From NCBI GenBank assembly GCA_014925825.1, contig JACGCK010000191.1, positions 1-64,000 of the forward strand: DNA of 64,000 bases, read 5' to 3'. The position numbers and the translations under genes were made by a program. This DNA is from Pholiota molesta (lineage: Eukaryota > Basidiomycota > Agaricomycetes > Agaricales > Strophariaceae). The notes under the pieces were generated by a model. That model saw only the letters and a program-made list of their open reading frames with translations, made no database searches and had not been told where the DNA came from. This document shows positions 12,951 to 25,335 of this stretch, one piece after another (positions within the stretch are counted from its first letter, which is position 1; the number at the start of each line of letters is the position of its first letter).

Positions 12951-14944
12951 TTAGTCAACTACTTGTTCAAAATGGATAGGGTATACATGTAAAATACGAG
13001 TGTCATCGTCTTGCCTCTAAAAGATAGGTGCGTCAGTAGTGGGCATTGAAATTCAGGTAACGAAATTAGCGCTCAAAGGAAAAGTATATGCATGCCGGAT
13101 GGTACGCATTCTGGCCTGACGCCCGCTACGATTATACCAACATGCGAAGCAGAGGAAGAAAAATCGTAAACGTACATCAACGCCGATGATTCCGTCTGCA
13201 TAAATCATATACAGTGCGTACTCCTTCTTCAAATTCCACTCCGTGGATACGTAGGGTAAATGAGTCTCCACATCATGCTTGAATATCGGCAGTTGTCCAA
13301 CGTGTATTGTGCTCGGGGCCACCAGCGTGCCGTGCTTTCCCTTCTCCGACAAAGAAGACACGGGAAAGACGTCCTTTGCAGACAACACCGCTGCGAGGGA
13401 GAAGTCAAGGACTTCTATGGTGTTTGGAGGCCTCCCAGGGTGGAGTTCAACGGCATCCATTAACGGGCGGGTCCAAATGGCACGTTGACCATAGACATAC
13501 CTGCACATACCGGCAAAAAATTAGTGATCGCCAAAAGAAAATGGCAAGACTAACTTCAACAAATACCGCGGTATCTTCGCTGGGTAAATAAGCCTGGTGT
13601 GCATGGGGCCCCATTCATCCCAGGGGATCTCCAGAGGCATATCGTCATCGTCTGCTCGTGGTGTACAATACTTGGTCAACACGCGCTGGTGGATGAACAT
13701 GTTCAAAACCACGGGGGATCCAGTGTATACATACTGCAGCATGAACACGTGCAAGCGGTCCTCGTCGTTCAGCACGAATGGGACATGCGGGAGCGGATTT
13801 GCCGCGATGGCAGTTTTATCAGCAGAGATCGTCTGGACTCGGACAGAGTCATCGGCTGTGGGCGGGAGATAGAGCGTCGCGAGATGGACCGGCGCATGAG
13901 CGGCTGAAGGAGATCGCACGAGCTTGTACAACCGAATTGAACCGGAGCCCAATGTATCACTGATAAAGCAGTAGGTGGAATCGAGAAGACCGAATTCATA
14001 CGTCCTGGCAACGATCGAACGATCGAAAGGGAGAAAGCAACTCTACAAGATCGGTCAATAGATTGAAGATAATCAAGAATATGACGCACAACTATAACAT
14101 CAGATGTAGTCCAATCCCATATCTGTATGGACGGCCGAACCTGGTTGAAAGTACAGAAATAGAGTGCGAATGTTTTGCCCGCAAAATCCAAAACGACGCT
14201 ATGGATGTGATTGCTAAATTGAGCGCTAATCGAAGGGAGGGAAATTTGTAAAGGACTCTGTTGTGCGAGTGGATGGATGGCGTTGGTGGATATAGTGCGA
14301 ATGTGGATGCGAATAATGCGAGGAGCCGTCGGCAACGGTGGGCTACAGGGGTGTTTAGTCCAAGCGCACGGTAATGCACTGCAGTAGTACTTACTGTGTA
14401 TTATCACCCTCCAATTCCAAGAATGCAATAACATCCTGTGTCGGGTCCATTGCGAAGTCCCGAATCCTCATTCCAAGTTCGACTCCTTGAGGCATACAAC
14501 TCTCCTTGTTGCGGGAAGTAGGCAGCGATACGATTTCAAAGTGTTCCCTGTCCGAGTCAGCAAAAGCGCCTCCGACAAGTTCATATGCTCGTGACTGATA
14601 CTTCATATCGATAGCAATGTAATCTCGCTTCTCAGTCGTGTTTGGAGATAACCAGGCCTTGCGATGGCGTTGAAGGTGCTCGATGAGTTCGGAGTGGGAA
14701 GTGGATGTTCCGGCATCCTTCAGACCCTCGAAGTGCAGTTGAACGATATACAATAACTGGGAAGTTATTTTCAGGGTTTCGTACATGGATTTGCAAGTCT
14801 GACATGCTGTGAATTTAGTCAATTCCTTCGAGGCGAAAGAAACATGCGCCCACCATTGCGCAATGGGTTAGAGAATTGGCATCAAGATGGGAGAGTATTT
14901 GAATATGGAGCTCTTGCGGTAGGGAAAGCAGACCGTTCGCCATC
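12951..14944 (-). CDS. F-box protein, duplicated copy A
   Basis: Spliced gene of about six exons, aligned with copy B (18828-20798). The N-terminus reads LLSLPQELHIQILSHLDANSL, an F-box-like start. Next is a helical stretch (CKSMYETLKITSQLLYIVQLHF, LIEHLQRHRKAWL). The rest is beta-rich segments typical of basidiomycete F-box proteins (IQIWDWTT; RLHVFMLQYVY; MPLEIPWDEWGPMHTRL; CRYVYGQRAIWTRP; IEVLDFSLAAVL). The last exon ends HFEQVVD. F-box proteins recruit substrates to SCF ubiquitin ligases through Skp1; the substrate is unknown. The start at 14944 was taken because copy B has an equivalent methionine before ISLPQELHIQIL. It looks intact; exact inner boundaries were not all checked. Confidence 0.72.
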
Positions 14945-17160
14945 GTGGAAACGATCTATGTTGGAGTTGGGCGGAAATCGGAGAGATGACCCAAAGATGA
15001 CCTTGAAGAGAACATTGCATCCCATCAAAACTATCAACCTCAAGTCACGTTTTGGACATGCCAGTGTTGCCGAAGTACAACCGGAGATGGGCGCTACCAT
15101 CTCCCACGCTCAACAAAACAGCTTCAATTTGCGAGGGCGCATGTGAGATTCCCTTGTGGACGTGAGGGATTGGGCTGTGATGCAGTCTCTAGTTTAAGAC
15201 ACGGTACTCCTGCTTCGAGTGCACTGGAAATGTGTGCGAGCCTTCGGCGATGCGTATTTCCTGATCCAGAAAGATGTCGAATTCAACCCCACGGGCGAAG
15301 CGATACTTCCTCATACTGTAATCATATTATCCGGCATTATGTGGCTGCCTAATTCTCCTTTATACCGTGATCTACACCTCGAATCACAATAACCGCAACC
15401 CTTCTTCGTGGTGCAGGATTATTTATTTCTCAATTATCAAAAGGTACAGATCGAAATAGCCTGCGATAACACTCATCGAAGGAATCCTGGCAGCGGAGAC
15501 CTGTCGAGGGGGTGTTCCCATAAGAGATGCCTCAGTGTGGCATACGTGTTCCGCTGTTTATAAATATTCTCTCCACGACTTTTTTCGCGGCCGAACGTCA
15601 AAATCCCATATTTCGCGCGCAAAGTCCAAAACCGCGCGAAACAAAAATGTGCGACAGCCAAAGCTACTTCACAGTCCGCGGTGCGTGTTGGGAGGCGTAC
15701 GATGTACTTTTAGAGCCTCTCAGCGCATTTGGACGCACGTTTGAGAGCCCATTCAATGAGCAGATCCGTTCGATGGCCCAATCGCGCTCGTAGTGCCGTC
15801 TGTCGACACGCGTGCAGTGCTACGAGGGCGCAGATTATTAGCCTTGTTCAGACCGCCGCCGACTTGGACACGGGAAGAGTACGTACTGATGTGTGGCCCA
15901 TGTTGATTGTGATCCGCTGGAGGCTGCCATCGGCGCCCTTGAGCGCATCCTCCCATTGCCTGGCTACGACATCAACTTCGAGGGACGGCGTCGACCAGCG
16001 GCGGTGGGCGGAGCATAAGTAATCCCCGAGATAATACTGTCTGCAGAGAGGCTGCAACGCGGCGCATCTGCCGGACATAGCCGTTGCGCACAGACAGACG
16101 GATGCAGCCATGGATGCTCGTGGCCGTCCCTTCCTCGGTCCCCTGTGATCGATGGCGATTCGTGCGACGTCATCTACGAGATTGTACAGTATCAGCAGCA
16201 TGTTGAGGCAGGGAGCTCCAACAGAAACATGAACTTACATGAATGATCGTATGGCGGATAGGATGACGAATTCGGTTGCCCGCAAATGTCATCCATTTGA
16301 ACGCATCGCATTACTAGAACATGGAATAAGCGGCGCACAGTTCAACGAGGACGAAGCCCGCACCTACCGTATGTCAAAAAACCCGGTTTCGCTTCCCCAC
16401 TCCACGCCCGCGTTCTGCTCTCCTGCTGGGGGGTCATGTGTTCGATGGTCCGTATTGGTTTTGTGCAGTGTCGGACGGATGAGGGCCGCACTCGTCCATC
16501 GTCTTCATCCACGCGTCGTTCATGATGCGCAGAAGGAATGAGTGCGGCGCGCGTGGACGCGCTGCCTCTCGTCTCCGCGCCGCAGACACTAGCAGACATT
16601 GCGATGTGCTTTGTACGCGTAGGCGGTCCGGCAGCAAGGGCATCAGGGGGCATGTACGGATTGCTGGCGGTGAAGCTGGGGTATGATATGAAGCATGAGC
16701 GCTCCGCAGTGCGACTGAGCGAAGGATGTCGTCGTTGATACAGAACGCGCCTAGATAGCCAGGACAATTAACGTAGCGTTCTATGTCCCATGTCCCTGCG
16801 TCTTCGTTTTTCTCCATATTACGTGCAGACTCTGATCGCTGGCCGTGAGTATCTTCTGCATGCGTGTCGTGTCGTGCGTGCTGTTGCTGGGACACTGGGA
16901 AGGAGAGAGAATATGTACGACACATCGAAGCATCGCAGTTGTTGCCGCGATGAGTAAGCGGTGGACGTCAAGCGCGAGACGGTGAGATGGTGACAGCAGC
17001 ACGCTCAGCGGTGGCAATAAGCGCATTCGCGGCGAGCAGCGACTGCAGTTGCTGCTTGGTTGCTGCTATCAGGCGACCAGGACTTGCTAAAGCCATAGAC
17101 ATTAGCAAACGCCAGCAAAGGTACTTATAAGAAGAGGACGACAACGGCCAACGTCCATGC
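14945..17160. repeat. gene-poor spacer with degenerate repeat R
   Basis: No intact gene is supported; open frames on either strand are short and not conserved with unit B. 16535-16640 resembles 21465-21570 and 22090-22200 (shared GTCTCCGCGCCGCAG, then GTACGCG..GGCGGTC), so several degraded copies of one repeat are present. Confidence 0.5.
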
Positions 17161-17165
17161 CGTCA

Positions 17166-18540
17166 GGCGGTCTTTGAATTGGGTTTATTTTCCCACACTT
17201 TGCTTGCACTCGTTCTCCATCAGCCCAGGCGCGTCCTCCTGTTTACCTTGTACTCAGACTGAAATTCTCGTCGCCTCAGACTCTACACCGTCCCACGCTG
17301 CGACTCGTGTCCAGCGTCATCGCTCTTCAAACATCTTAACCAACGGAGCCTCTCTGTCGCAGACATCGCGGCGTCCTCTAGAAGAGGCAAGAAGGAGAGT
17401 AGAGAAAACTAAGGATATCTTTGTCTGTGAGTTCAACTCCGTCGCGACTGGCCCCCGACAATGCTTACTTAGTACTGCTTATCCATTGGCTAGAGGCGCC
17501 CGACTCTCTCCACGCCGCCGGTACATCCTGCACCACGCGACAGTGGCAGTTCATACCCTTGTTCTGGACGAGCGTCGTCGCCTTGCCGCTGGTCAGAGGG
17601 ACGAAGAGGATACGGCCGAATTTATCTACAAGTATGTGAGTATTCTTGACTGGAGTGAATTGTTTTCGAGCTAATTGGTCATTGTTCCGTAGCGATTCGT
17701 TGTTCATGACGGCCAGCATCATTCGATCGGCAAAATGCTCCCGGGTGCAGAAAGGGGACGGCGCTCGCTCAGGAATGTTTATCGCCAGAGCATGATACAT
17801 CAAGGCGATCCTTTTCCTGAACGACGTGCCGATGTCCAACAGAAATTCTGAATTAGGTTCGTTGATGATATTTTTTTGATGTGCGATTGTTCATTCTATA
17901 TAGACCGTATTGTCATTACGCCCATCCCACCACCTTCCACCCTCAGCCCTATGCATAATCATATTCCCAGCCCTCTGCCTCTATCCACCGCCACGACAAA
18001 TGGTCACTCAGCACATACACAGATGAGGCCACTGAGGAGCTCACAAATGGCCCTGGTCGCGCGGAGGCGTGCCCTCGTTGATTCCCGGGTGTTCAGTAGG
18101 CAGCATGCAGAAGTCGAGGAAGGCGGAGAAAGGCCCGTCACTTGCGCCCTATGGTCTGGTTTCGTTGCCGAGCGCTGATGTACTGCTCCAGATTCTCATC
18201 AAGGACGTGAACGTCAGTCACGGAACGTTTATCGGCGGCGGATAGCTGCGCATCGAATGCCGCGAAAGCGAACTCTTCGAACGCAGACAACAGCGACGTC
18301 TTCGTTGTATGCCACATTCCGTTTCTCCTCACATCCATTTTCCCTGACCCGTTCCTCGTAGAAGCTCGGTATTGACATCGCCACCGAAGACAAGGAAACC
18401 CGCATCCACCGCGAAGTCGCGGCCCGCGTGGCATGTGTTTGCTCTGGACACCACATCGCCGTCGCCGCGCATGCAGCGTACCGGCAGCCGCCCACCAGCG
18501 ACGCCAACAACGCCACCAGCCACCAGCACTAACGCGTCCA
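17166..18540 (+). pseudogene. decayed FHA-domain gene, unit A
   Basis: Broken reading frames encode FHA-type pieces: RALVDSRVFSRQHAEV, then LLQILIKDVNVSHGTFIGGG followed by a stop codon where ERL is usual, IECRESELFE, and GIDIATEDKE..IHREVAARVACV. These follow the order of basidiomycete FHA proteins (SRQHAEV, IKDVxxSxGTFING, GIDIxxED). The in-frame stop and the frame changes rule out a normal product. FHA domains bind phosphothreonine peptides. A similar but more damaged copy lies at 23388-24280. Confidence 0.65.
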
Positions 18541-18827
18541 CATCCAAATCCCGACCACACCACGCGCCCCACCGCCATTCGAGCCAGGGCCCGAACGGCG
18601 CAGGCTTGGGTCCTGCGCGTGGCGCGTCACCTAAGTACCTTCCTCCCTCGCCGCGGGCCGGCCAGCAGGCGCCGGGTCGAGGCGCGGAAGAGCCGCGCGC
18701 CGCGCTGAGCGGTCTACAGGGTGCCATGGGCGGCGTCGATGGCGCGCTTGATGCGCGACGGGTGCGCGTCTCTTCGTTCTGCGGGATTCTCTATTTCAGA
18801 ACTTCGTAGTCAACTACATTTCCAAAT

Positions 18828-20798
18828 TTAAACAGGGTATACATGTAAAACAGAAGTGCCATCGTCATGCTCCTAAAATAAAGAAAGATGCATCAGCGGA
18901 GGGCATTGCAATCCAAGTAAAGAAATCAGCGCTCAGTGGAAAAGCATGGACACGCCGCGGACGGAACGGCCCATCTGGCTTGACGACCGATACGGTCATA
19001 CCAAGATGCCAAAGCAGAAGAAGAAAACTGTAAACGTACATCAACTCCGATAATTCCATATTCATATATCAAATACATCGAGTATGCTTGCTTCAAACTC
19101 CACTCCGTGGATACACAGGGTAAATGGGTCACTACGTCATGCTTAAAGAACGGCGGTTGTCCAGTGTGTATCGTACTGGAGGCCACCAGCGTGCGGCACT
19201 TGCCGTTCTCCAACAAAGGAGACAAGGGAAAATTGTTCTTCACTGACAATACCGCTGCGAGGGAGAAATCAAGGACTTCTATGGTGTCTGGAGGTTCGAT
19301 GGTATCCGTTTCCGGGCGAGTCCAAACGGCACGTTGGCCATAGACATATCTGCACATACCGGCAAAGAATTAAACGTCATCATCGCCAAGACAAGATCTG
19401 AAGACGTACTTCAACAGATGCCGCTGTATGTCTTCTGGGTGAAAGAACCTGGTGTGTATGGGGCCCCATTCCTCCCAGGGGATCTCCAGAGGCATATCGC
19501 CACCGTCCGCTCGCGGAGTGCAATACCTTGCCAACACGCGCTGGTGGACGAACATATTCAAAAGCACGGAAGATCCAGCGTCATATACATACTGCAGCAT
19601 GAACACGTGCAAGCGGTCGTCGTCGTTCAGCAGGAATGGGACATGCGGGAGCGGATTCGATGCGATGGGGATGGTATGAGCGGAGATCGCCAGAACTCGG
19701 ACAGAGTCATCGGCTATGGGCGGGAAATAGAGCGTCGCGAGATGGATCGGTGCATGAGCGGCTGAAGGAGATCGGACGAGCTTGTACAACCGGATTGAAC
19801 CGGAGCCGAATGTATCAGTGATAAAGCAGTAGGTGGAATCGATAAGACCAAATTCATACGGCCTGGCAGAGATCGATCGGTCGAAAGGGAGAAAGAAATC
19901 CTACAAAATCGGTCAACAGATTGAACTTGAAGGTGACCAAAGAATATGGCGCACAACTAAAACATCAGATGTCGTCCAGTCCCAGATCTGTATGTACGGC
20001 CGCGCTGAATCTTGTTCGAAAGTACAGACATAGAGCACAACTATGTCGCGCGCCAAGTCAAAAACAACGGTTCGATTGTAAACATTGTCATTCAAAGGCA
20101 TCTGAATTTGTAAAGGACTCTGTCGTGCAAGTGGATGGATGGCATTGGTGGATATAGTGCGGATGTGGATGCGAAAAACGCGAGGAGTCGTCGGTGACGA
20201 TGGGCTACAAGGGTGGTCAGACCAAGCGCGCACGTTAATGCACTACACTAGTACTTACTTCGAATAATCCTCCAAGAACGCAATCACGTCCCGTGTCGGG
20301 TCCATTTTAAAGTCCCGCATCCGCATCCCAAGTTCGGTTCCTCGAGGTGTACGGGTCTCCTTGTCGCTGGAAGTAGGTAGCGATACGATTTCAAAGTGTT
20401 GACTGTCCATGTCAGCAAAAGCACCTCCAACAAGTTCCCATTCTTCGAACTGATACTTCATATCTATAGCAATGTATTCTCTCTCCCCAATCAGATTTGG
20501 AGATAACCAGGCCTCGCGATGGCGTTGAAGGTGGGCGATGAGTTCGGAGTGGGAAGTAGACGTTCCGGCATCCTTCACACCCTCAAAGTGCAGTTGGATG
20601 ATACACAACAGCTGGGAGGTTATTTGCAGGGTTTCGTACATGTATTTGCAAGTCTGACATGTTGTGAGGTTCAGTCAGTTCCTTTGACACGAAAGAACAG
20701 ATGCCCACCATCGCGCACTGGGTTAGAGAAATGGCATCAAGGTGGGATAGTATTTGAATATGGAGCTCTTGCGGTAGCGAAATGAAATCGTTCATCAT
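18828..20798 (-). CDS. F-box protein, duplicated copy B
   Basis: Paralog of the gene at 12951-14944 with the same exon order. It starts MMNDFISLPQELHIQILSHL (two adjacent ATG codons; the upstream one is given). Conserved blocks include MYETLQITSQLLCIIQLHFEG, IAIDMKYQFEEWELVGGAFAD, LHVFMLQYVYDAG, MPLEIPWEEWGPIHTRFF and CRYVYGQRAVWTRP. The GIIGVD exon end and last intron agree, but copy B stops earlier (VLHVYPV) because of a different base just after the shared end. A shorter proline/histidine segment (WTRPETDTIEPPDTIEV) marks an internal deletion relative to copy A. Presumed SCF adaptor with unknown substrate. Confidence 0.72.
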
Positions 20799-22084
20799 CG
20801 GGGAAAGGATCTGATTCTGAGTTGAATGGAAGCTGGAAAGGTGAAGGAAACATTGCGCAATGTTGTTAGCTGCGGCACCGGAGATGGGCATTGCCATCTC
20901 CCACGCTCCATGAATCACACAGGACCTGACGTCCACGACGGTCGACCGAATCCAGCCTCTGGCGCGCTATATTTTGTTATCAACACGTCCACTCGCCAGC
21001 GATGACGACAACAACGATGTTACTATTGGTATTTCGAGAGTATGTCACTAAGATATAAGTAAGAAGGTGCGAGCCCCATGGGCTGTTCCGTTCGAACGGC
21101 CCAACCCTGCTCGTAGCGCCGTCTGTCGAGACTTGTGCAGCGCTACGAGGGCGCAAATAGCCTTGTTCAGAGCGCCGACTTGAACACGGGAAAGTACGTA
21201 CATGAAAATCTATAGCTGATCGTATGGAGGATAAGATGACGAATCCCGTCGCTCGCTAATTTGATAAATCTGAATGCCTCGCACTATCAGAAAACAGGAT
21301 GAGCAGCGCGCAGTGCAACGAGGACAAAGCCCTCACCTACCGTATGTCAAAATGCCCAGTTTCCCTTCCCCCTCCACGCCGCATTCTGCTCTCCTGCTAT
21401 CGCGGGGCCGCACTCGTCCATCGCCTTCATCCGTGAGTCGCTCATGATGAGCAGGCTGCAGAATGAGGCGCGTCCACGCGCGCCGCCTCTCGTCTCCGCG
21501 CCGCAGACACCCGCAGAAATTGCGGTCTGCTTTGTACGCGCAGGCGGTCTGGCGGCAAGGCACCACGGGGACCTGTGCGGGTCGCTGGTGGGCGCAATGC
21601 GCATCATGAAGCTGGGGCCATGAGCGCCGAGCAGCGAGACGAGCGGAGGATCTTGCCCCCAGAAACGCGCCTAGACTGGCCGCGACAATCAACATGGCGT
21701 TCTATGTCCCCGGATCCTCGCGATTCCCTGTCTAACTGCTGCATGTCGTGTCATATCGTCTTGTGCGTGTTGTTGCTGGGACACTGAGATAGAGAGGGCG
21801 CATGTGCGACCCATTTCAATCTGCTGGGGCTCGTCCAGTGCTACGAGGGCACCACATCCGCCCATCGCCCGCGCCCGCGCCAGAAGGCCTGGCGAACGAC
21901 TGCAGCTCCAAGAAACAGCGTCGGCGCCGGGCGGAGGGCGGCGGCGCAGAGGCCCAACGATCCTGTCTGCAGTGCCAGCGACGCGGGGGCGGCCCTTGGG
22001 CATGCGACGGGCCGAGCTGCCGCGCACAACCAATCCGATATCGCGCAGAACGCGACTGCGCTACCGGGGGTATTCATGGGGAGC
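20799..22084. other. unit B spacer
   Basis: No supported gene. It contains one more degenerate copy of the GTCTCCGCGCCGCAGACAC repeat at 21465-21600. Confidence 0.4.
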
Positions 22085-23050
22085 AGAACGGGTTGCCACC
22101 CGCCGCCTCGCGTCTCCGCGCCGCAGCCACTGTGAAGATGGCAGTGTGCTTTGCGCGCGGAGGCGGTCTGGGGGCAGGGCAGCACTGGGGCCTGTATGGT
22201 GCTCTAAATATTGGGGTGAGCGGGGGATGTCATTGTTAGAACGTAATAACCCACGTAGGATCGTCCGCCCCGGCTTCCGGAGCCTCCATCGCTGTGCTCT
22301 TCCCCAGCGCCATCCTCTCGCATCTAGCTCTTGCTATAGTGTGCCGCTTGCTTCGTTGTCTTCTGTGCGGCCGTTACACATTGTTGACCATAGCATTGGG
22401 CGTGATTATCGTCTGCCTTCGTGTCATGGCTGCGCGCGTGGTCGCTGCGATGCTGGGAGAGCGCGCGCATGCGCGACGTTACAGAGCGTGAGCGATGGTC
22501 GTGGCGATAAGACAAGACTGACGGTGAGCGGCGAGTGTAGAGGCTGCCATCAGGAAACCGAGATGCGCTGCAGCCATAAACGTTAGCGCAAAGCAAAATT
22601 ATGGGGTGGTAGAGCAACCTTTGGTACGAAAAACAATGAAACGCAGTAACGAAGAAAGCGAGGGCAAACAACGAGAGGGCGAGAGCCAAGCAAAAGCAAG
22701 GGCGATTTAGCGACGAGGGCGCATTCTAATGGCAAGCAGGTGGTAGATGTTGGACAAATGTCAACGTTCACTTTCGTTCCACAGGCAAGTGGTACCAGTT
22801 CCCATCCGTTCTAGATCGTTATCTCCCTTCCCAAACAGTGTATCGTTCTTTCTCATCGACCCAGCGTTATCAATTCCTTGGCTATCCAAACGAACAGGAT
22901 CACAGACGAACGTCGAGGACCCGTGCCTTGCGCGCACGTCGCGGGTATGCAGATGTGTAGGATCCGCAGAATGCGCGAATACGCGGCAACCAGGCAAGTT
23001 TGAGCGGATGGATGGTCGTTGGGCAAACCGCGTTCATCAGGGGCGCGTGC
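22085..23050 (+). repeat. interspersed repeat R, long copy
   Basis: Matches 52240-53130 in inverted orientation over nearly its whole length, including a GCGTCTCCGCGCCGCAG start, a GGGGCCTGTATGGTGCTCTA block and the end near CAAACTTGCC (CCATCCGCTCAAACTTGCC on the other copy). One segment keeps a reading frame in both copies: KWYQFPS, then LGYPNEQDHRRT. No terminal repeats or transposase were recognised, so its class is open. Confidence 0.6.
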
Positions 23051-23387
23051 GTCGTGGCCAATATGGCCATGTCCGTGTTCCTTGTGGTCGCGTTCGTCGG
23101 CGCTCTCTGGTCACATTTGCGGTTGTGCGTGTGCACACTGGTCACTGAGCACTGGTAACAGTGCATGTCGCCAGCAGTATCCTGCGAGAGAGTTGGGAGT
23201 GCTAGTGAGGAGTTAGATGGGAGCGAAGGATAGACGATTTGATTGCGACGTACCTGGCGGACCTCCCCAACCCCGGGTTTTCCCTTGGTTCTACTTGAAC
23301 AGGCTACCGGATGTGTGCGTTGTGCAGTGCGAGCATGGGAGAGAAATATGGAAGACGACGACGCCTAGCAATCATGCCGCCGCTAGG

Positions 23388-24280
23388 CGGTCTTTGAATT
23401 GGGTTTATTTTCCCACACCTTCGCTTGCGCTCACCTTCTCCGTCTTGCACGTCTTCCTGTCTAACTCGTAACCGTTCCATCACTCGTCGCTGTTCAATCA
23501 ACTCGCAGACATCGCGGCGTCCTCTGGAAGAGACAAGAAGGAGAATATGTTTTGTGTGTGTGTTCAACTTCGTCATGACAGGCTCCTGCTTACTGAGTAC
23601 TGTTTATGTATTAGCTAGAGGCTCCCGACGACCTACATTCTGCACCACACGATGGCGAGCGTCGTCGCCTCTCCGCTGGGCATACATGATCGGGATCGGG
23701 GTTCTTGTTGTCCAAATCGAGTGATTGGCCGCTGGCCTTTGGAACTTCGTACGGAATGCCACCAGAGACGAGATGTTCTACATTGACGCTAAACGAAACG
23801 AGTGAGTTCCGTTTTCCCCTGCGATCATGACCTCTTTGATTCCAGGGTTTTCAGAAGGCACGATGTAGAAGTCTAAGAAGAAGGAGAAAAGGTCCGTCAC
23901 TTGCGCCTGATGAGCTGATTTCATTGCTGACGGCACTACCCCAGAATTTCGTCAAGGACGTGAAAATCAGCCACAGAACGTCTATCAACGGCGAACAGCG
24001 AAGCAACGAAGGCCACGAACGCTATACATTTCAATTCAAAAGCGACAACATCGTTTTTACGCCACGTTTCGTCTCTCCTCACATCCATTTTCCCTGACTT
24101 ATTTTTGTAGGAATTCGTTATTGACATCGTCGGCGAAGGTAACAAATTGATCGCGTGGCACCCGCGGACGCCTGAGCCTTCCCTTCTTGGAGGGCGCAGT
24201 CGACTGTCACGTCGGCTGCTTCTAGTATGTAGCGCGGCTGTCCATCCCAGAGGCGCGTCGCCTGCAACGGCGACGACCGC
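23388..24280 (+). pseudogene. decayed FHA-domain gene, unit B
   Basis: Begins with the same stretch as unit A (GGCGGTCTTTGAATTGGGTT) and keeps only traces of the FHA signature: VFRRHDVEV, KDVKISHRTSINGE, then FKSDNIV and IDIVGEGNK, spread over several frames with stops. More degraded than the unit A copy. Confidence 0.6.
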
Positions 24281-24641
24281 CACCATAACGGTTGACTTTA
24301 TGATAGCCGTTTGCCCTCACCATTGTCGCAGCCGCCCCATCTCATTGCCGGCGCCCGCGCTAGCCAAGACAAATACGGAGGAGGATATGAAAAGCGAAAA
24401 AGGGTGGTGGAGAGTTGGCCTGAATGAGTACCGTAAGAGCCCTGGGGTTTTCCCGAATGTATCTGCTGGATGAAATAGGGACCATTATTGTTATTGCCAA
24501 CGCATACTTGTCTCCTCCAGCTACGGAACATCTTCAGCCCTCTAATAATTTCTTGACAGTCAGTCATTGCTAATCGTACATTTGTATAGAGTACAAAATT
24601 TCAATCGTCGTTCGGAATTCTCCCCTCAACCTGCCTCAGGC

Positions 24642-25166
24642 TCAGGTCGCCTTCTTTGACTTGCACTCACGCTTGTGAAATTGCCAGTCATTCTTTTGGC
24701 ACTCTTTCGAGCAGTATGCTATTTGACGACACGCCGAGCAAACCTTCAAACCCGGCCCGTCTGAAGTGTGGCAGAGGGCGCAAACTGTCTTCGACAGCGT
24801 TTCTAGCTCTTCCTCTCCATCTGAAGAAGATCAAGAATGATTCGAACCGGAGAAATGACGATGCTTACAATATCGTGAGATCCTCCTCCACAAATGAATG
24901 GCCTTTGCTGTGTACATAATTTTAATGACCGACATATTTTTGCGGCAGATCAAACTCACAGCGCTTTTTAAGATTGACTAGTGCCATAGGTTCGGGAATA
25001 TCAGGGTGTTGTATCTGCATCGCTCCTCTAATAATTCGATCTGACCGAAATCTTCCTTCGTTAGATACTACTGCTGAGGAAAACACAGGAAACACATACC
25101 TTGTTCCACTGTGATTTGTTCGGTTCCCAAGTGATCTCGAATATTTTCTCTCAGGTCGTTTGATTC
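24642..25166 (-). pseudogene. MYND gene, 3' half separated by transposon
   Basis: Minus-strand exons corresponding to the C-terminal part of the gene at 47226-48252: NDLRENIRDHL, the exon with IIRGAMQIQHPDIPEP and LKKRC, the HLWRRISRY exon, and the MYND exon CALCHTSDGPGLKVCSACRQ, YCSKECQKNDWQ, HKREC, then KKAT and stop. The C-C-C-C-C-C-H-C zinc-ligand pattern is complete. One base is missing near 24955 relative to the intact paralog (CTGCCGCAAAAATAT versus CTGCCACGGAAGATAT), which shifts the frame. The 5' half lies at 33914-34396 beyond an 8.7-kb insertion. Confidence 0.85.
25158..25166. repeat. 9-bp target site duplication, left
   Basis: GTTTGATTC, repeated exactly at 33905-33913. The intact paralog has a single corresponding site, consistent with duplication on insertion. 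Confidence 0.85.
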
Positions 25167-25194
25167 GGGCACGGGTAAAAGGCAGTGTGCCAGC

Positions 25195-25335
25195 AGTGAG
25201 GGGAAGTGTGTGCGTGAGAATGCGTGAAGGTGAGTGAGAATGAGTGAATAATGAGTGAAGGTGAGTGGATGATGAGTGAGACTAAGTGAACGATGAGTGA
25301 GGGTGCATGAGTGCGTCAGTGAGTGGTGTGTGAAG
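25195..25335. repeat. subterminal GTGAGTG repeat array, left
   Basis: Many imperfect copies of GAGTGAA/GTGAGTG/GTGCGTGAG just inside the left end, mirrored near the right end; such arrays often bind the transposase. Confidence 0.65.

Larger units (their letters stand above)
12951..18760. repeat. tandem segmental duplication, unit A
   Basis: The order F-box gene (minus), repeat-rich spacer, FHA remnant (plus) recurs at 18828-24280. Matching spacer sequence occurs at 15770-15890 versus 21090-21200 (GCTCGTAG, CAGYGCTACGAGGGCGCA, CCTTGTTCAGA), and the unit ends match at 17166 versus 23388. Confidence 0.75.
18828..24280. repeat. tandem segmental duplication, unit B
   Basis: Direct copy of unit A (12951-18760) with an extra interspersed repeat at 22085-23050. 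Same gene order and orientation. Confidence 0.75.

Noticed and set aside
17174..17674. A 166-codon plus-strand protein in unit A
   Set aside because: The frame is not conserved in unit B and overlaps decayed FHA-gene sequence.
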